Shown here piece after piece: positions 1-7,808 of a stretch of DNA of 64,000 nucleotides (its first letter is position 1; each line of letters starts with the position of its first letter). Where the stretch lies: the NCBI RefSeq assembly GCF_008087085.1, contig NZ_VIYJ01000001.1:434001-498000 (forward strand), in the 5' to 3' direction. The stretch comes from Nocardioides rubriscoriae. GTDB taxonomy: Bacteria > Actinomycetota > Actinomycetes > Propionibacteriales > Nocardioidaceae. Below the pieces are notes generated by a model, which saw only the letters and a program-made list of their open reading frames with translations, did not search any database and was not told where the DNA came from. The translations under genes were made by a program, and so were the position numbers.

Positions 1-1123
1 CGCTGACCCAGTCGGGGCGGGGCAGGGCGTCGGCGTCGGTGCGCGCGATCAGCAGGGCACCGTGGTCGAGCGCGAAGCGGACGCCCGCCCCGACGGCGTG
101 CCCCACGCCCCGCTCGGGCTCGACGACGACGTGCACGGGGAACGGGGCGGTGGCGGCGAAGGCCTCGACGACCGCGACCGTGGCGTCGCTCGAGGCGTTG
201 TCGGCGACGACGAGGCTGAAGCGGGTGTCGTCCTGCGCGGCGAGCGCGGCCAGGGTGGCGCCGATCCCGGCGGCCTCCTGGTAGGCCGGTACGACGACCC
301 AGAGCGGCCGGTCGTCGGGCAGCGCCGGGTGCGACCACTCCTCGACGACCGAGGCGATGGACAGCGCGCGCAGCACGGCGCGCACCGAGAGCGCGACCCA
401 CAGGGCGGTCGCCACCAGCGTCGCGACGGCCCCGAAGACCGCGCTGCGACCGGGCATCGTGTGCTCGAGATAGGTGCCGCCCAGGGTGCCGAGGAGCAGG
501 ACCACGACCGTCGCGGCGACCGCGGCCCACGCGGTGCGGGCCGGCGACGGACGCCGCTCGTCGGGCCACGGCAGCAGCCACATCAGCCCGCCGACGAGCC
601 CCCCGAGCAGGACCGCGCCGGCGACCTCGGCCGAGACGCGCGTCGGCATCGCGACGACGACCACCACCGCGACGGTCGCGGCGGCGTACAGCGCGGCGGC
701 GAGCCAGACGTCGCGCAGGTTGTCGAGCACCGGGTTGCCCGAGCCGTTGTCCTGGCCGCAGACCGCCCGGAACGCCGTGCGCAGCGCCCGCACCGACCGC
801 ACCGAGAGCCACAGCACGATCGCGGCCGAGACCCAGGTGAGGCTGCGGTCGAGGTCGGCGCTCGCGGTGGTCACGACCTGGGCCACCTCGGTGGGCAGCG
901 TGCGGTCGGCGGCGGTGCGCACCCCGCGGGCCACCGTGGAGTGGTCGGTGCCGGCCCAGCCGAGCACGGTGCCGACCAGCAGCAGCACCGGCACGAGGCC
1001 GACCAGCAGCGAGTAGGTCACCGAGCCCGCGAGCGCGTCGCCGTTGGCCCGCGTGTAGCGCCGGTGCGAGGCCATCAGCAGCTCGCGCCAGCGCCGGGCG
1101 GTCCGGCGGCTCGGGCTCGTCAC
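1..1123 (-). CDS. YihY-like membrane domain fused to family 2 glycosyltransferase (partial, runs off left edge)
   Basis: The reverse strand is open from a GTG at 1123 to the window edge, so the C-terminus is missing (about 374 residues visible). Residues ~30-270 are hydrophobic with about six membrane segments. The early segment (SVTYSLLVGLVPVLLLVG) and the late one (FGAVATLVATALWVALSV) resemble YihY/BrkB integral membrane proteins. From about residue 285 a GT-A fold starts: WVVVPAYQEAAGIGATLAAL, then a VVADNASSDAT motif and TDADALPRPDW with the acidic metal-binding cluster. The start overlaps the stop of the AMP ligase by 4 bp (GTGA), so translation is probably coupled. Predicted role (inference): glycosylation and/or translocation of a lipid at the membrane. 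The fusion is unusual; the GT2 half closely resembles the stand-alone GT2 encoded two genes upstream in the operon. Confidence 0.75.
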   Translation of the reverse strand, partial: MTSPSRRTARRWRELLMASHRRYTRANGDALAGSVTYSLLVGLVPVLLLVGTVLGWAGTDHSTVARGVRTAADRTLPTEVAQVVTTASADLDRSLTWVSAAIVLWLSVRSVRALRTAFRAVCGQDNGSGNPVLDNLRDVWLAAALYAAATVAVVVVVAMPTRVSAEVAGAVLLGGLVGGLMWLLPWPDERRPSPARTAWAAVAATVVVLLLGTLGGTYLEHTMPGRSAVFGAVATLVATALWVALSVRAVLRALSIASVVEEWSHPALPDDRPLWVVVPAYQEAAGIGATLAALAAQDDTRFSLVVADNASSDATVAVVEAFAATAPFPVHVVVEPERGVGHAVGAGVRFALDHGALLIARTDADALPRPDWVS

Positions 1124-2532
1124 GAGAGCATCCTGGCGGTCGCGGCGCGGTCGGGCTTGCGCGACCGCCCGCTCGTCGGGATGGTCGCGACCACGACGTC
1201 GTCGGGCCGGGCCCGGCCCAGGGCCGCCACCGGCGCCCGCAGCCGTCGTCGTACGTCGGCCTCGCTGACGCCCGGCTCGGGCTCGACGACCAGCACCAGG
1301 CGCTCGTCGAGGTCGTGCCCGGGCACACCGACCAGCAGGGCGAGGGCGACGCCGGGCACCTGCAGCGACGGCTCGTGCAGACCGGGGTAGATGTTGTCGG
1401 CGCCGCGCAGCACCATGTCCTTGAGCCGCCCGTGGAGCACGACCGAGCGCCCGACGACCTCGCCCCGGTCGCCGGTGGCGACCTCGTCGAGGTCGGGGCC
1501 GCCGAGGTAGCGGGCGGCGGTCCCCGTGCCGGCGACCACCACCTGGCCCTCGTCGTCGGTGCGGGCCGTCATGCCGGGCACGAGCTCCCCCACCAGGTCG
1601 CCGTCGCGGCCCTCGGCGGCGTGCGCGGCCTTGGTGCGCGCCTCCACCGCGGCGACGGGGAAGGCCTCGGTCATCGCGTAGACCCCCCACGCCTCCTCGG
1701 CCCCTGCGTCGCGCAGGCGCTCGAGCAGGCGCGCCGAGACCGGCGCTGAGCCGGCGAACACCCGCCCGGAGAAGCGGGTGCCGCCGGCGAGCAGGTCGCG
1801 GGCCTGGGGCGGGGTGACGTAGGTGAGCTGGGGTCGCAACGCCTGGATCGTGCGGCGCCCAGCGTGGGTCGCGACCGGCGCGCCGGCGAGCAGTGCGGGT
1901 GCCATGGCGAAGAAGGTGCTGCCGACGACGGGACGGCCGGGCCGCACGTCCGCGAGGTCGGTGACCGCGGCGAGCCCGGCCGAGAGCGACGCGGTGGTGT
2001 GCACGACCGCGCGCGGGTCGCCGGTCGTGCCGGAGGTGAAGATGACCAGCGCCTCGGCGGCGCGGTCGGGCCCGTCGCCGCAGCGGTCGGGCGACGGCCC
2101 GGCGGGGAGGCGGCGCGGGAGCACCGCGACCGGGGCGATCGCGTCGAGGGGGGCCAGTCGCAGGCCGGCGCACCGGGCGATCGGCGCGGCCCAGCCGGCC
2201 GCGGCGCGCACCAGGGGGTCGGCGACGACCAGCCGCGCGTCGGCGGCGCGGAGCCGGGCGGTGAGCAGGGCGGGCGGCACGGCCGGGTCGACGAGCGCGA
2301 CGCGCACGAGCAGCCGCACGCAGGCCAGGACGACCGCGAGAGCGGCCGGCCCCGGCCGGACGGCGAGCGCGACCGTGTCGCCCTCCCCCAGGCCGCGCCG
2401 GTGCAGCTCGGCGGCCACGGCGAGCGCCCGCGCGGCGAGGTCGCCCCGCGTGAGCGTCGTACGCCGGGTGGTGACGAACGCGGGGGCGCCCGGCGTGGCG
2501 AGCAGCCGCGGCAGGAGCTCGTCGACGCTCAC
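1120..2532 (-). CDS. AMP-forming acyl ligase, OleC-like
   Basis: 470-residue member of the ANL superfamily. It has the phosphate-binding motif IFTSGTTGDP, a YAMTEAFPVAAVE motif that resembles the OleC version rather than ordinary acyl-CoA ligases, a TGDRGEVVGR segment, and GRLKDMVLRGADNIYPG before the C-terminal domain. The C-terminal lysine is probably in SRKPDRAA. It is shorter than typical OleC (about 550). Known OleC enzymes are beta-lactone synthetases that act after the OleA condensation; other ANL enzymes activate acyl groups as AMP or CoA esters, and the choice here is not decidable from sequence. The GTG start overlaps the upstream GT2 stop by 4 bp, and its own stop overlaps the next gene by 4 bp, placing it third in a tightly coupled operon. 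Confidence 0.75.
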   Translation of the reverse strand: MSVDELLPRLLATPGAPAFVTTRRTTLTRGDLAARALAVAAELHRRGLGEGDTVALAVRPGPAALAVVLACVRLLVRVALVDPAVPPALLTARLRAADARLVVADPLVRAAAGWAAPIARCAGLRLAPLDAIAPVAVLPRRLPAGPSPDRCGDGPDRAAEALVIFTSGTTGDPRAVVHTTASLSAGLAAVTDLADVRPGRPVVGSTFFAMAPALLAGAPVATHAGRRTIQALRPQLTYVTPPQARDLLAGGTRFSGRVFAGSAPVSARLLERLRDAGAEEAWGVYAMTEAFPVAAVEARTKAAHAAEGRDGDLVGELVPGMTARTDDEGQVVVAGTGTAARYLGGPDLDEVATGDRGEVVGRSVVLHGRLKDMVLRGADNIYPGLHEPSLQVPGVALALLVGVPGHDLDERLVLVVEPEPGVSEADVRRRLRAPVAALGRARPDDVVVATIPTSGRSRKPDRAATARMLS

Positions 2533-3290
2533 CGGGGGTCGGGGGTCAGCCGGCCGGGGCCGCGGTCGAGGTACCAGCGGGCGGCGCCGACGACGCCGTA
2601 GGCGTCGATGCGGCGCATGGAGTTCTCGGAGACCATCGTGCGGCGCTGCTGGATCGCGGTCGTGCAGCGGCGCACGCGGTTGAGGAAGGTGCGGTCGGTG
2701 GGCGAGGGCATGCGGGGCATACCGCCGCAGCGCTCGTAGAGGTCGGCCGTGATCGCCATGTTGTTGCCGGCGTGCATCTGGTAGGGCACGAGGTAGTCCG
2801 GACCGCGGTTCTTGGCGCGGTAACGACCGAAGAGGGCCGCACCGACGACCATCCCGCGGAAGGCGGCACGGGCGAGAGCACCGTTCTCGTCGCGGCGGGC
2901 GACCAGGTGGCCGCAGACCAGCTCGGCCCCGTCGGCGAACCCGCCACGCACCTCGGCGACCCAGTCGGGCCGTGGGAGGCAGTCGGCGTCGGTGCGCGCG
3001 AGGTGGGTGGCCCCGCCCGCGATCGCCGCGCGGAAGCCGGTGTCGACCGCGCACCCCACGCCCTTCTCGGGCTCGTCGAGCACGTGCACCACGAACGGCA
3101 CCGTGCGGGCGAACTCACGGGCGACCGCACCGGTGCGGTCGCGCGAGCCGTTGTCGACGACGACGAGCGTGAAGTCGTCGTCGCTCTGCCGCGCCAGGGC
3201 TGCGAGCGTGGCCGGGAGCGTCGCCTCCTCGTCGTAGGCCGGGACCACGACCCACAGGTCCATCTGCTCCCTCGGCGTCGGGCCGCTCAC
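2529..3290 (-). CDS. family 2 glycosyltransferase
   Basis: 253-residue stand-alone GT2. The N-terminus WVVVPAYDEEATLPATLAAL, VVVDNGSRDRT and the acidic TDADCLPRPDWV motif are classic GT-A features for nucleotide-sugar and metal binding. No membrane helices are obvious. The GTG at 3290 overlaps the stop of the KASIII gene by 4 bp (GTGA); an ATG at 3263 preceded by GAGGGAG is a possible alternative start nine codons in. Its position between an OleA-like condensing enzyme and an OleC-like ligase suggests the acceptor is the lipid made by the cluster (inference). A homologous GT2 domain is fused to the last visible gene of the operon. Confidence 0.82.
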   Translation of the reverse strand: MSGPTPREQMDLWVVVPAYDEEATLPATLAALARQSDDDFTLVVVDNGSRDRTGAVAREFARTVPFVVHVLDEPEKGVGCAVDTGFRAAIAGGATHLARTDADCLPRPDWVAEVRGGFADGAELVCGHLVARRDENGALARAAFRGMVVGAALFGRYRAKNRGPDYLVPYQMHAGNNMAITADLYERCGGMPRMPSPTDRTFLNRVRRCTTAIQQRRTMVSENSMRRIDAYGVVGAARWYLDRGPGRLTPDPR

Positions 3291-4339
3291 GACTTGGTCC
3301 ACAGGGTCGACATGACCGAGACGCCGCCGCCGAGACCGAGCAGCATGACGGTGTCGCCGGGGCGCAGCCGGTCCCACTGCCCGCTCAGCTGCAGCGGGAG
3401 CGTGGCGGAGGCGACGTTGCCGTGGGTCTCGATCGTGACGTCGAGCAGGTCGCGCGGCGCGCCGGTCACCTCGCAGAAGCGGTCGACGTACGGCGCGGTG
3501 ACCTGGTGCACGAGGACCGCGGCGAGATCGCTCCACTCCAGGCCGGCGTGGGCCATGGTCGAGTCGACGATGGCGGGCCCGATCTTCTCGAAGACGCGCT
3601 TGAGCTCGGCGCCCGCGCCGGTGAAGTAGAGCTTGTCGTGGTCGCGGGGGTAGCGGCTGCCACCGCCGAAGATGCCGCCGACGGCCCAGTGCTCGCTGTG
3701 GGTCTCGGTCTCGGTGCGCCCGAACCCGCCGGTGGCGACGGGCTCGACGACCACGGCGGCGCCCGCGTCGCCGAACGTGTAGCCGGCGAAGTGGTGGACG
3801 GCGTCTCGGACGTCGCGGACCGACCACCGCGTCGACAGCGAGGGCGTCTCACCGGTCACGACGAGAGCGGTGCTCGCGCGGCCCGACTCGATCATCGCGC
3901 GGGCCAGGTCGAGGCCGTTGAGGAAGGAGTTGCAGGCGTTGGTGACGTCGAGGCAGTGCGCGCGCATGCCGAGCGCGTGGTTGACCACGTGGGCCGTGGC
4001 CGGCTCGACGAAGTCGCGCGTGGCGCTCGCGAAGAGCAGCAGGTCGACCTCCTCGGGCTCGCGGCCGGCCCGGGCCAGGGCGACCCGGGCGGCGTCGATC
4101 GCCAGCGACGACGCCCACTGCTCGCCCTCGACGACCACCCGGCGCTCGCTGATGCCGGTGATCCGCTCGAGCAGCCCGGCGGGGAGGGTGAAGCCGGAGG
4201 CGGCCTCGACGCGGGCCTGCAGGTCGGTCGTGGTGAGCACCGTGGGGGGCAGGACGTGGGCGGCGGCGGTGATGCCGACACGGACGGGGACGGGGGCAGC
4301 GGGGGCAGCGGGGAGGACGTCCGGGGACGGGCGAGGCAT
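3287..4339 (-). CDS. 3-oxoacyl-ACP synthase III family protein, OleA-like
   Basis: 350 residues, the usual FabH/OleA length. The catalytic triad is visible: Cys in DVTNACNSFLNG, His in VLVHQV, and Asn in THGNVASAT. The segment RDFVEPATAHVVNHALG carries the EP-x-x-A signature found in OleA, whose glutamate takes part in Claisen condensation of two acyl chains, rather than the FabH version. Likely reaction: head-to-head or acetyl-type condensation of acyl thioesters (family knowledge; substrate unknown). It is the first gene of the four-gene operon. TAGCCT at 4347-4352 lies 7 nt before the ATG, suggesting a leaderless transcript. No OleB hydrolase or OleD reductase is in the window; they could lie beyond the left edge. 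Confidence 0.82.
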   Translation of the reverse strand: MPRPSPDVLPAAPAAPVPVRVGITAAAHVLPPTVLTTTDLQARVEAASGFTLPAGLLERITGISERRVVVEGEQWASSLAIDAARVALARAGREPEEVDLLLFASATRDFVEPATAHVVNHALGMRAHCLDVTNACNSFLNGLDLARAMIESGRASTALVVTGETPSLSTRWSVRDVRDAVHHFAGYTFGDAGAAVVVEPVATGGFGRTETETHSEHWAVGGIFGGGSRYPRDHDKLYFTGAGAELKRVFEKIGPAIVDSTMAHAGLEWSDLAAVLVHQVTAPYVDRFCEVTGAPRDLLDVTIETHGNVASATLPLQLSGQWDRLRPGDTVMLLGLGGGVSVMSTLWTKS

Positions 4340-4346
4340 GGATCCG

Positions 4347-4352
4347 AGGCTA
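4347..4352 (-). promoter_or_regulatory. putative leaderless -10 hexamer (OleA-like operon)
   Basis: TAGCCT on the minus strand ends 7 nt before the ATG at 4339, so transcription would start at or next to the start codon. No Shine-Dalgarno sequence precedes the ATG. Confidence 0.5.
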
Positions 4353-4383
4353 GGTGAGCGCGCGGGCGCTCGGGTGAGTATCG

Positions 4384-5040
4384 CTACTCCCCGTCGGGCG
4401 GTGCGTCGGTCGGTGCGTCGGTCGGCGCCTCGGTCGGTGCGTCGAGCGGTGCGTCGGTCGGCGGGACGACGGCGCCGGGCCGCTCGGGGTAGGGCTGCAG
4501 GGCCGACAGGAAGAGGTAGGTGCGCCGCTCGACGCTGCGGTCGTCACGGGTCCGGGTCACCCACCGGTCGAGCACCTCGGTGACCTCGGCGGCCAGCTGG
4601 CGGGCCTCGTCGCGGGTGAGCCGCACGGGCACGTCGCCCACCGTGCGCAGGGTGCCCTCGACCCGCTCGCCCTCGTAGGCCTGCTGGACGACGTACTGCG
4701 CCCACGCGGAGGCGGTGCGGCGGAACACGTCGGCCGCGGCGGGACCGCCGGGCGCCGCCTCGATCTCCTCGATGTTGATCGTGAAGCCGCTGTCGCTGAC
4801 GGCGCGCCACACCCGGTCGCGTCGGTCCCGCGCGGCAGCGGGATCCTCCTCGACCAGGCCGTACTTGGCCAGCTGGCGCAGGTGGAAGCTGGCCTGGTTG
4901 GCCGGTACGTCGAGGGTGCGGGCGACGTCGGCGGCCCGCATGGGCCCCTGGGCGCTGAGCTCGTTGAGGATCCGGTTGCGCATCGGGTGGGCGATCGCCC
5001 GGAGCACCTGGGGGTCGCGGAGGTGCATCGGGTCGGCCAC
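4384..5040 (-). CDS. ArsR-type winged-helix transcriptional regulator
   Basis: 218 residues. Residues ~5-75 form a winged helix (VLRAIAHPMRNRILNEL, then ADVARTLDVPANQASFHLRQ recognition helix) typical of ArsR/HTH_20 repressors. The middle is an effector or dimerisation region with no recognised ligand site. The C-terminal tail is a low-complexity DAPT-type repeat encoded by 12-bp tandem units. The GTG at 5040 is used here; an ATG four codons in (5028) is an alternative. It is divergent from an MFS exporter, with three direct repeats between the genes, so it probably represses both genes and responds to an exported compound (inference). Confidence 0.85.
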   Translation of the reverse strand: MADPMHLRDPQVLRAIAHPMRNRILNELSAQGPMRAADVARTLDVPANQASFHLRQLAKYGLVEEDPAAARDRRDRVWRAVSDSGFTINIEEIEAAPGGPAAADVFRRTASAWAQYVVQQAYEGERVEGTLRTVGDVPVRLTRDEARQLAAEVTEVLDRWVTRTRDDRSVERRTYLFLSALQPYPERPGAVVPPTDAPLDAPTEAPTDAPTDAPPDGE

Positions 5041-5070
5041 GGCACCATCCTAACCAATCCCGCACCATGT

Positions 5071-5112
5071 ATTGCGCAACACATAATGCGCAACATATGG
5101 TGCGCAACATGC
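5071..5112. promoter_or_regulatory. operator: three TGCGCAACA direct repeats at 14-bp spacing
   Basis: TGCGCAACA occurs exactly at 5073, 5087 and 5101, a perfect 14-bp period, in the 68-bp gap between the divergent ArsR-type regulator and the MFS gene. The first copy is part of the palindrome TTGCGCAA, and a reverse-oriented partial copy (ATGGTGCG) lies at 5061-5068. The last copy overlaps the proposed MFS start codon. This is the likely binding site of the adjacent regulator. Confidence 0.65.
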
Positions 5113-6371
5113 CGTCCTACCGCCGCCTCGCCCGCAACCACGACTTCACCGTGCTCTGGGTCGGCCAGACCGTCTCCAGCCTGGGCAGCCGGATGAGCCT
5201 GTTCGTCTTCCCGCTGCTGGCCTACGCGCTGACCGGCTCGGCGGTGGTCGCAGCGGTCGCCGAGGCGCTCCACCTGCTCGGTGTCGTGTGCGTGCTGCTG
5301 CCCGCCGGCGTGCTCGCCGACCGCGTCGACCGGCGTCGGCTGATGCGGCTGGCCAGCGGCTCCGGGGTCCTGCTCCACGCCTCGCTGGCGGTCGCCGGCC
5401 TCACCGACCACCTCGTGCTGGCGCACCTGCTGGTCGTGGCGCTGCTGACCGGGGTCTGCGCCGGGCTGTTCGCCCCGGCCGAGACCTCGGCGGTGCGTGC
5501 CGTCGTAGCGACCGACGACCTGACGACCGCGCTGAGCCAGAACCAGGCCCGCGAGCACGTCGCCGCCCTGCTCGGCGCACCCCTCGGCGGAGCCCTGTAC
5601 GCCGTGACGCGGTGGCTGCCCTTCGCCGCCGACGCCGTGACCTACGCCGTCTCGTGGGTGCTGCTGGGCCGCATCCGCACCGACCTGTCGCCCATGCCCC
5701 ACGAGGGCAGACGGGCGCGGGTGCGCGACGACCTCGCCACCGGCGCGCGGTTCGTGCTGGGGCAGCCGCTGTTCCGCACGCTGCTGACCTGGTCGGCGCT
5801 GACCAACCTGCTGGCCAACGCGCTGTTCTTCGTCGCCGTGCTGCGGCTGATCTCGGCGGACGTCGACCCGGTGCACCTCGGGCTCGTCGAGACCGCCGCC
5901 GGGGCGGCCGGGATCGCCGGGGCGGTCGTGGCACCGTGGGTCATCGAGCGCTTCGCGACCGGGTGGCTCACCATCGTGATCGCGTGGAGCTTCCTGCCGG
6001 TGCTGGTGCCGCTCGCGCTGTGGAGCGACCCGGCCGTCGTGGCCGTAGCGCTCGGGTCGGTGATGCTGCTCAATCCTGCGGGCAACGCGGGCATCGGGGC
6101 CTACCGGATCGCGGTGACCCCGCCGGACCTGCTCGGGCGCAGCCAGTCGTTCATGTCCTTCGCCTCGATGTCGGCGATGCCCCTGGCGCCGGTGCTGGCC
6201 GGCACGGCGCTGACGGTCCTGGGCGGAGCGGGCGCGGTGCTCGCGCTCGGGGCGCTCCTGGGCGTCGCGGCGCTCGTCCCGACCCTGAGCCGCACCGTGC
6301 GCTCGGTGCCCCGCCCGGAGGTCTGGCGGGCCGAGGTCGCCCCGGCGGCATCAGCGCCGGCGACCGTGTAG
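5109..6371 (+). CDS. MFS transporter (MFS_3 / EntS-like drug or metabolite exporter)
   Basis: 420 residues with about 12 hydrophobic segments. The N-terminus RRLARNHDFTVLWVGQTVSSLGSRMS and the motif NQAREHVAALLGAPLGGALY are typical of the exporter group that includes EntS and macrolide efflux proteins. The ATG at 5109 is preferred because it gives the usual short cytoplasmic tail before helix 1; ATGs at 5067 and 5097 are in frame but lie inside the operator repeats. No Shine-Dalgarno is visible. Divergent ArsR-type regulator and shared operator suggest inducible efflux. Confidence 0.85.
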   Translation: MPSYRRLARNHDFTVLWVGQTVSSLGSRMSLFVFPLLAYALTGSAVVAAVAEALHLLGVVCVLLPAGVLADRVDRRRLMRLASGSGVLLHASLAVAGLTDHLVLAHLLVVALLTGVCAGLFAPAETSAVRAVVATDDLTTALSQNQAREHVAALLGAPLGGALYAVTRWLPFAADAVTYAVSWVLLGRIRTDLSPMPHEGRRARVRDDLATGARFVLGQPLFRTLLTWSALTNLLANALFFVAVLRLISADVDPVHLGLVETAAGAAGIAGAVVAPWVIERFATGWLTIVIAWSFLPVLVPLALWSDPAVVAVALGSVMLLNPAGNAGIGAYRIAVTPPDLLGRSQSFMSFASMSAMPLAPVLAGTALTVLGGAGAVLALGALLGVAALVPTLSRTVRSVPRPEVWRAEVAPAASAPATV

Positions 6372-6380
6372 ACAGGCCCC

Positions 6381-7229
6381 GTGGACGCTACCGTCGCCGG
6401 CCGCACGGCCCGCACCCTCGAGACCCTGCACGCGCTCGGCTACTTCGCGCCCGAGGTCGACGCCGAGGTGGCCGCCCTCGGGGTCCGCACGGGGCGGTCG
6501 ACCTACTTCGCGTCGCGCTCCGCGGCGATGGGGGCCGTCGGCGCCGGCCCGGTGGCGGCGACGTTCTTCGTCTTCAACCCGGCGCTGGTCGCCAAGCTCG
6601 TGCCCGCCGTGTGGGAGGCCGCCTCGCCAGCCGACGTCGTCGCGGCCCGCCTGCGCGGGATCGACGCGGCCTACCGCCGGCTCCTCGGCGACGAGATCCT
6701 CGACTCCCCCGAGGTCGCCGAGGCCGCCGAGCTCACCCGCACCGCCGTTGCCGGCTGCGACCCCGCCGGCCGCCCGTTGTACGCCGGGCACGCCGACCTC
6801 GACTGGCCGCAGGCACCGCACCTGGCGCTGTGGCACGGGCTGACGCTGCTGCGCGAGTACCGCGGCGACGGCCACGTCGCGGCGCTCCTCGCGCACGGAC
6901 TGACCGGGCTCGAGGCGCTGGTGACGCACACCGCGACCGGCAAGGGCTTCACCGAGCCGGCGGCCAAGCTGACCCGCGGGTGGTCCGACGAGCAGTGGGC
7001 CGGGGCGGTGGCCTCGCTCGCAGCCAGAGGCCTGATGACCGACGACGGTCGACTCACCGCCGCCGGCGAGGAGCAGCGGGTCTCGATCGAGGCCGCGACC
7101 GACCAGCTGGCGGTCGCGCCGTGGGCGACCCTCGGCGAGGAGGGTCGTGCCCGGCTCAAGGAGATCGGCAAGCCGCTGGTGATGACGGCGCTCGCGGCCG
7201 GGGCCTTCCCCGAGGGCGTCTTCGCCTGA
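6381..7229 (+). CDS. SCO6745 family protein (SalK-like helical protein)
   Basis: 282 residues, GTG start 9 nt after the MFS stop. The sequence TYFASRSAAMGAVGAGPVAA, the FFVFNPALV stretch and a C-terminal winged-helix-like segment (SLAARGLMTDDGRLTAAGEE) match the actinobacterial family annotated as SCO6745 or SalK-like helix-turn-helix proteins. The biochemical function of the family is not established to my knowledge. It may be co-transcribed with the exporter given the short gap, but this is not certain. Confidence 0.7.
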   Translation: MDATVAGRTARTLETLHALGYFAPEVDAEVAALGVRTGRSTYFASRSAAMGAVGAGPVAATFFVFNPALVAKLVPAVWEAASPADVVAARLRGIDAAYRRLLGDEILDSPEVAEAAELTRTAVAGCDPAGRPLYAGHADLDWPQAPHLALWHGLTLLREYRGDGHVAALLAHGLTGLEALVTHTATGKGFTEPAAKLTRGWSDEQWAGAVASLAARGLMTDDGRLTAAGEEQRVSIEAATDQLAVAPWATLGEEGRARLKEIGKPLVMTALAAGAFPEGVFA

Positions 7230-7238
7230 GGGTCGGAG

Positions 7239-7754
7239 TCAGCCGAGCTCGACGACCGCGCCGGCCGCGCCCCGCCGGGCCAGGTCGACGACGGCAACGG
7301 CGACCCGCGACGCCGGCGCCCCGCCCGGCACGACGCACGTCACCCGCGCCCTCGGGGACGTGAGGCGCACCAGGCCGGCGGCCTCGGCGCCCGACGCGAC
7401 GTGGACGACCACCCCCGGCTCGAGAGCCCGGCCCCGGCGCTGGTCGAGGCCGTCGAGGAACAGCTGCGTCAGGCGGGTCGGTGCGGCCACCGTGTCGACC
7501 AGCACGTCGGCGCCACCGAGGTCGCGCAGCCGGGCGGCGAGGAGCCCGAGGTCGTCGTCGCGGGTGACGTCGGCCTGCACCGACCAGGCCTGCACCCGGC
7601 AGGCGCGGGCGAACCCCGCGGTCTCGTCGGCGGCAGCCGCGTCACGGTCGACGGCCACGACGCCCGCGCCCACCCGCGCGAACCGCAGCGCGACCTCGCG
7701 GCCCAGGCCCGTCCCGGCCCCGGTCACGACGACGGTGCGCCAGCGCAGGTCCAT
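7239..7754 (-). CDS. degenerate short-chain dehydrogenase/reductase-like protein
   Basis: 171 residues, against about 250 for a normal SDR. The N-terminal Rossmann motif TGAGTGLG (residues 11-18), the VDRD cofactor-specificity segment and a DVTRDDD motif are intact. The NNAG motif is replaced by VDTVAAP, and the region that should carry the catalytic Ser and Tyr-x-x-x-Lys is missing: after VVHVASGAEAAG the chain goes straight to a segment like the late SDR sequence (RARVTCVVPGG). It may bind NAD(P) but should not catalyse a standard SDR reaction. It is convergent with the gene at 6381-7229. The ATG at 7754 is divergent from the DNA glycosylase gene. Confidence 0.65.
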   Translation of the reverse strand: MDLRWRTVVVTGAGTGLGREVALRFARVGAGVVAVDRDAAAADETAGFARACRVQAWSVQADVTRDDDLGLLAARLRDLGGADVLVDTVAAPTRLTQLFLDGLDQRRGRALEPGVVVHVASGAEAAGLVRLTSPRARVTCVVPGGAPASRVAVAVVDLARRGAAGAVVELG

Positions 7755-7796
7755 GTCCCGACCGTACGGGTGGCCGGTCGCGGCCCCTGCGGTCGG

Positions 7797-7802
7797 CATG
7801 AT
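7797..7802 (+). promoter_or_regulatory. putative leaderless -10 hexamer (Nei/Fpg gene)
   Basis: CATGAT ends 6 nt before the GTG at 7809, and no ribosome binding site is present. Confidence 0.35.
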
Positions 7803-7808
7803 GGAACC

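Noticed and set aside
62..1390. A 442-residue plus-strand open frame at the left edge
   Set aside because: It is antisense to the YihY-GT2 fusion and ligase, has no recognisable motif, and has the composition of a shadow frame.
5067..5108. Longer N-terminus for the MFS exporter (ATG 5067)
   Set aside because: The added residues are encoded by the operator repeats and have no ribosome binding site; the start at 5109 gives a normal N-terminus.
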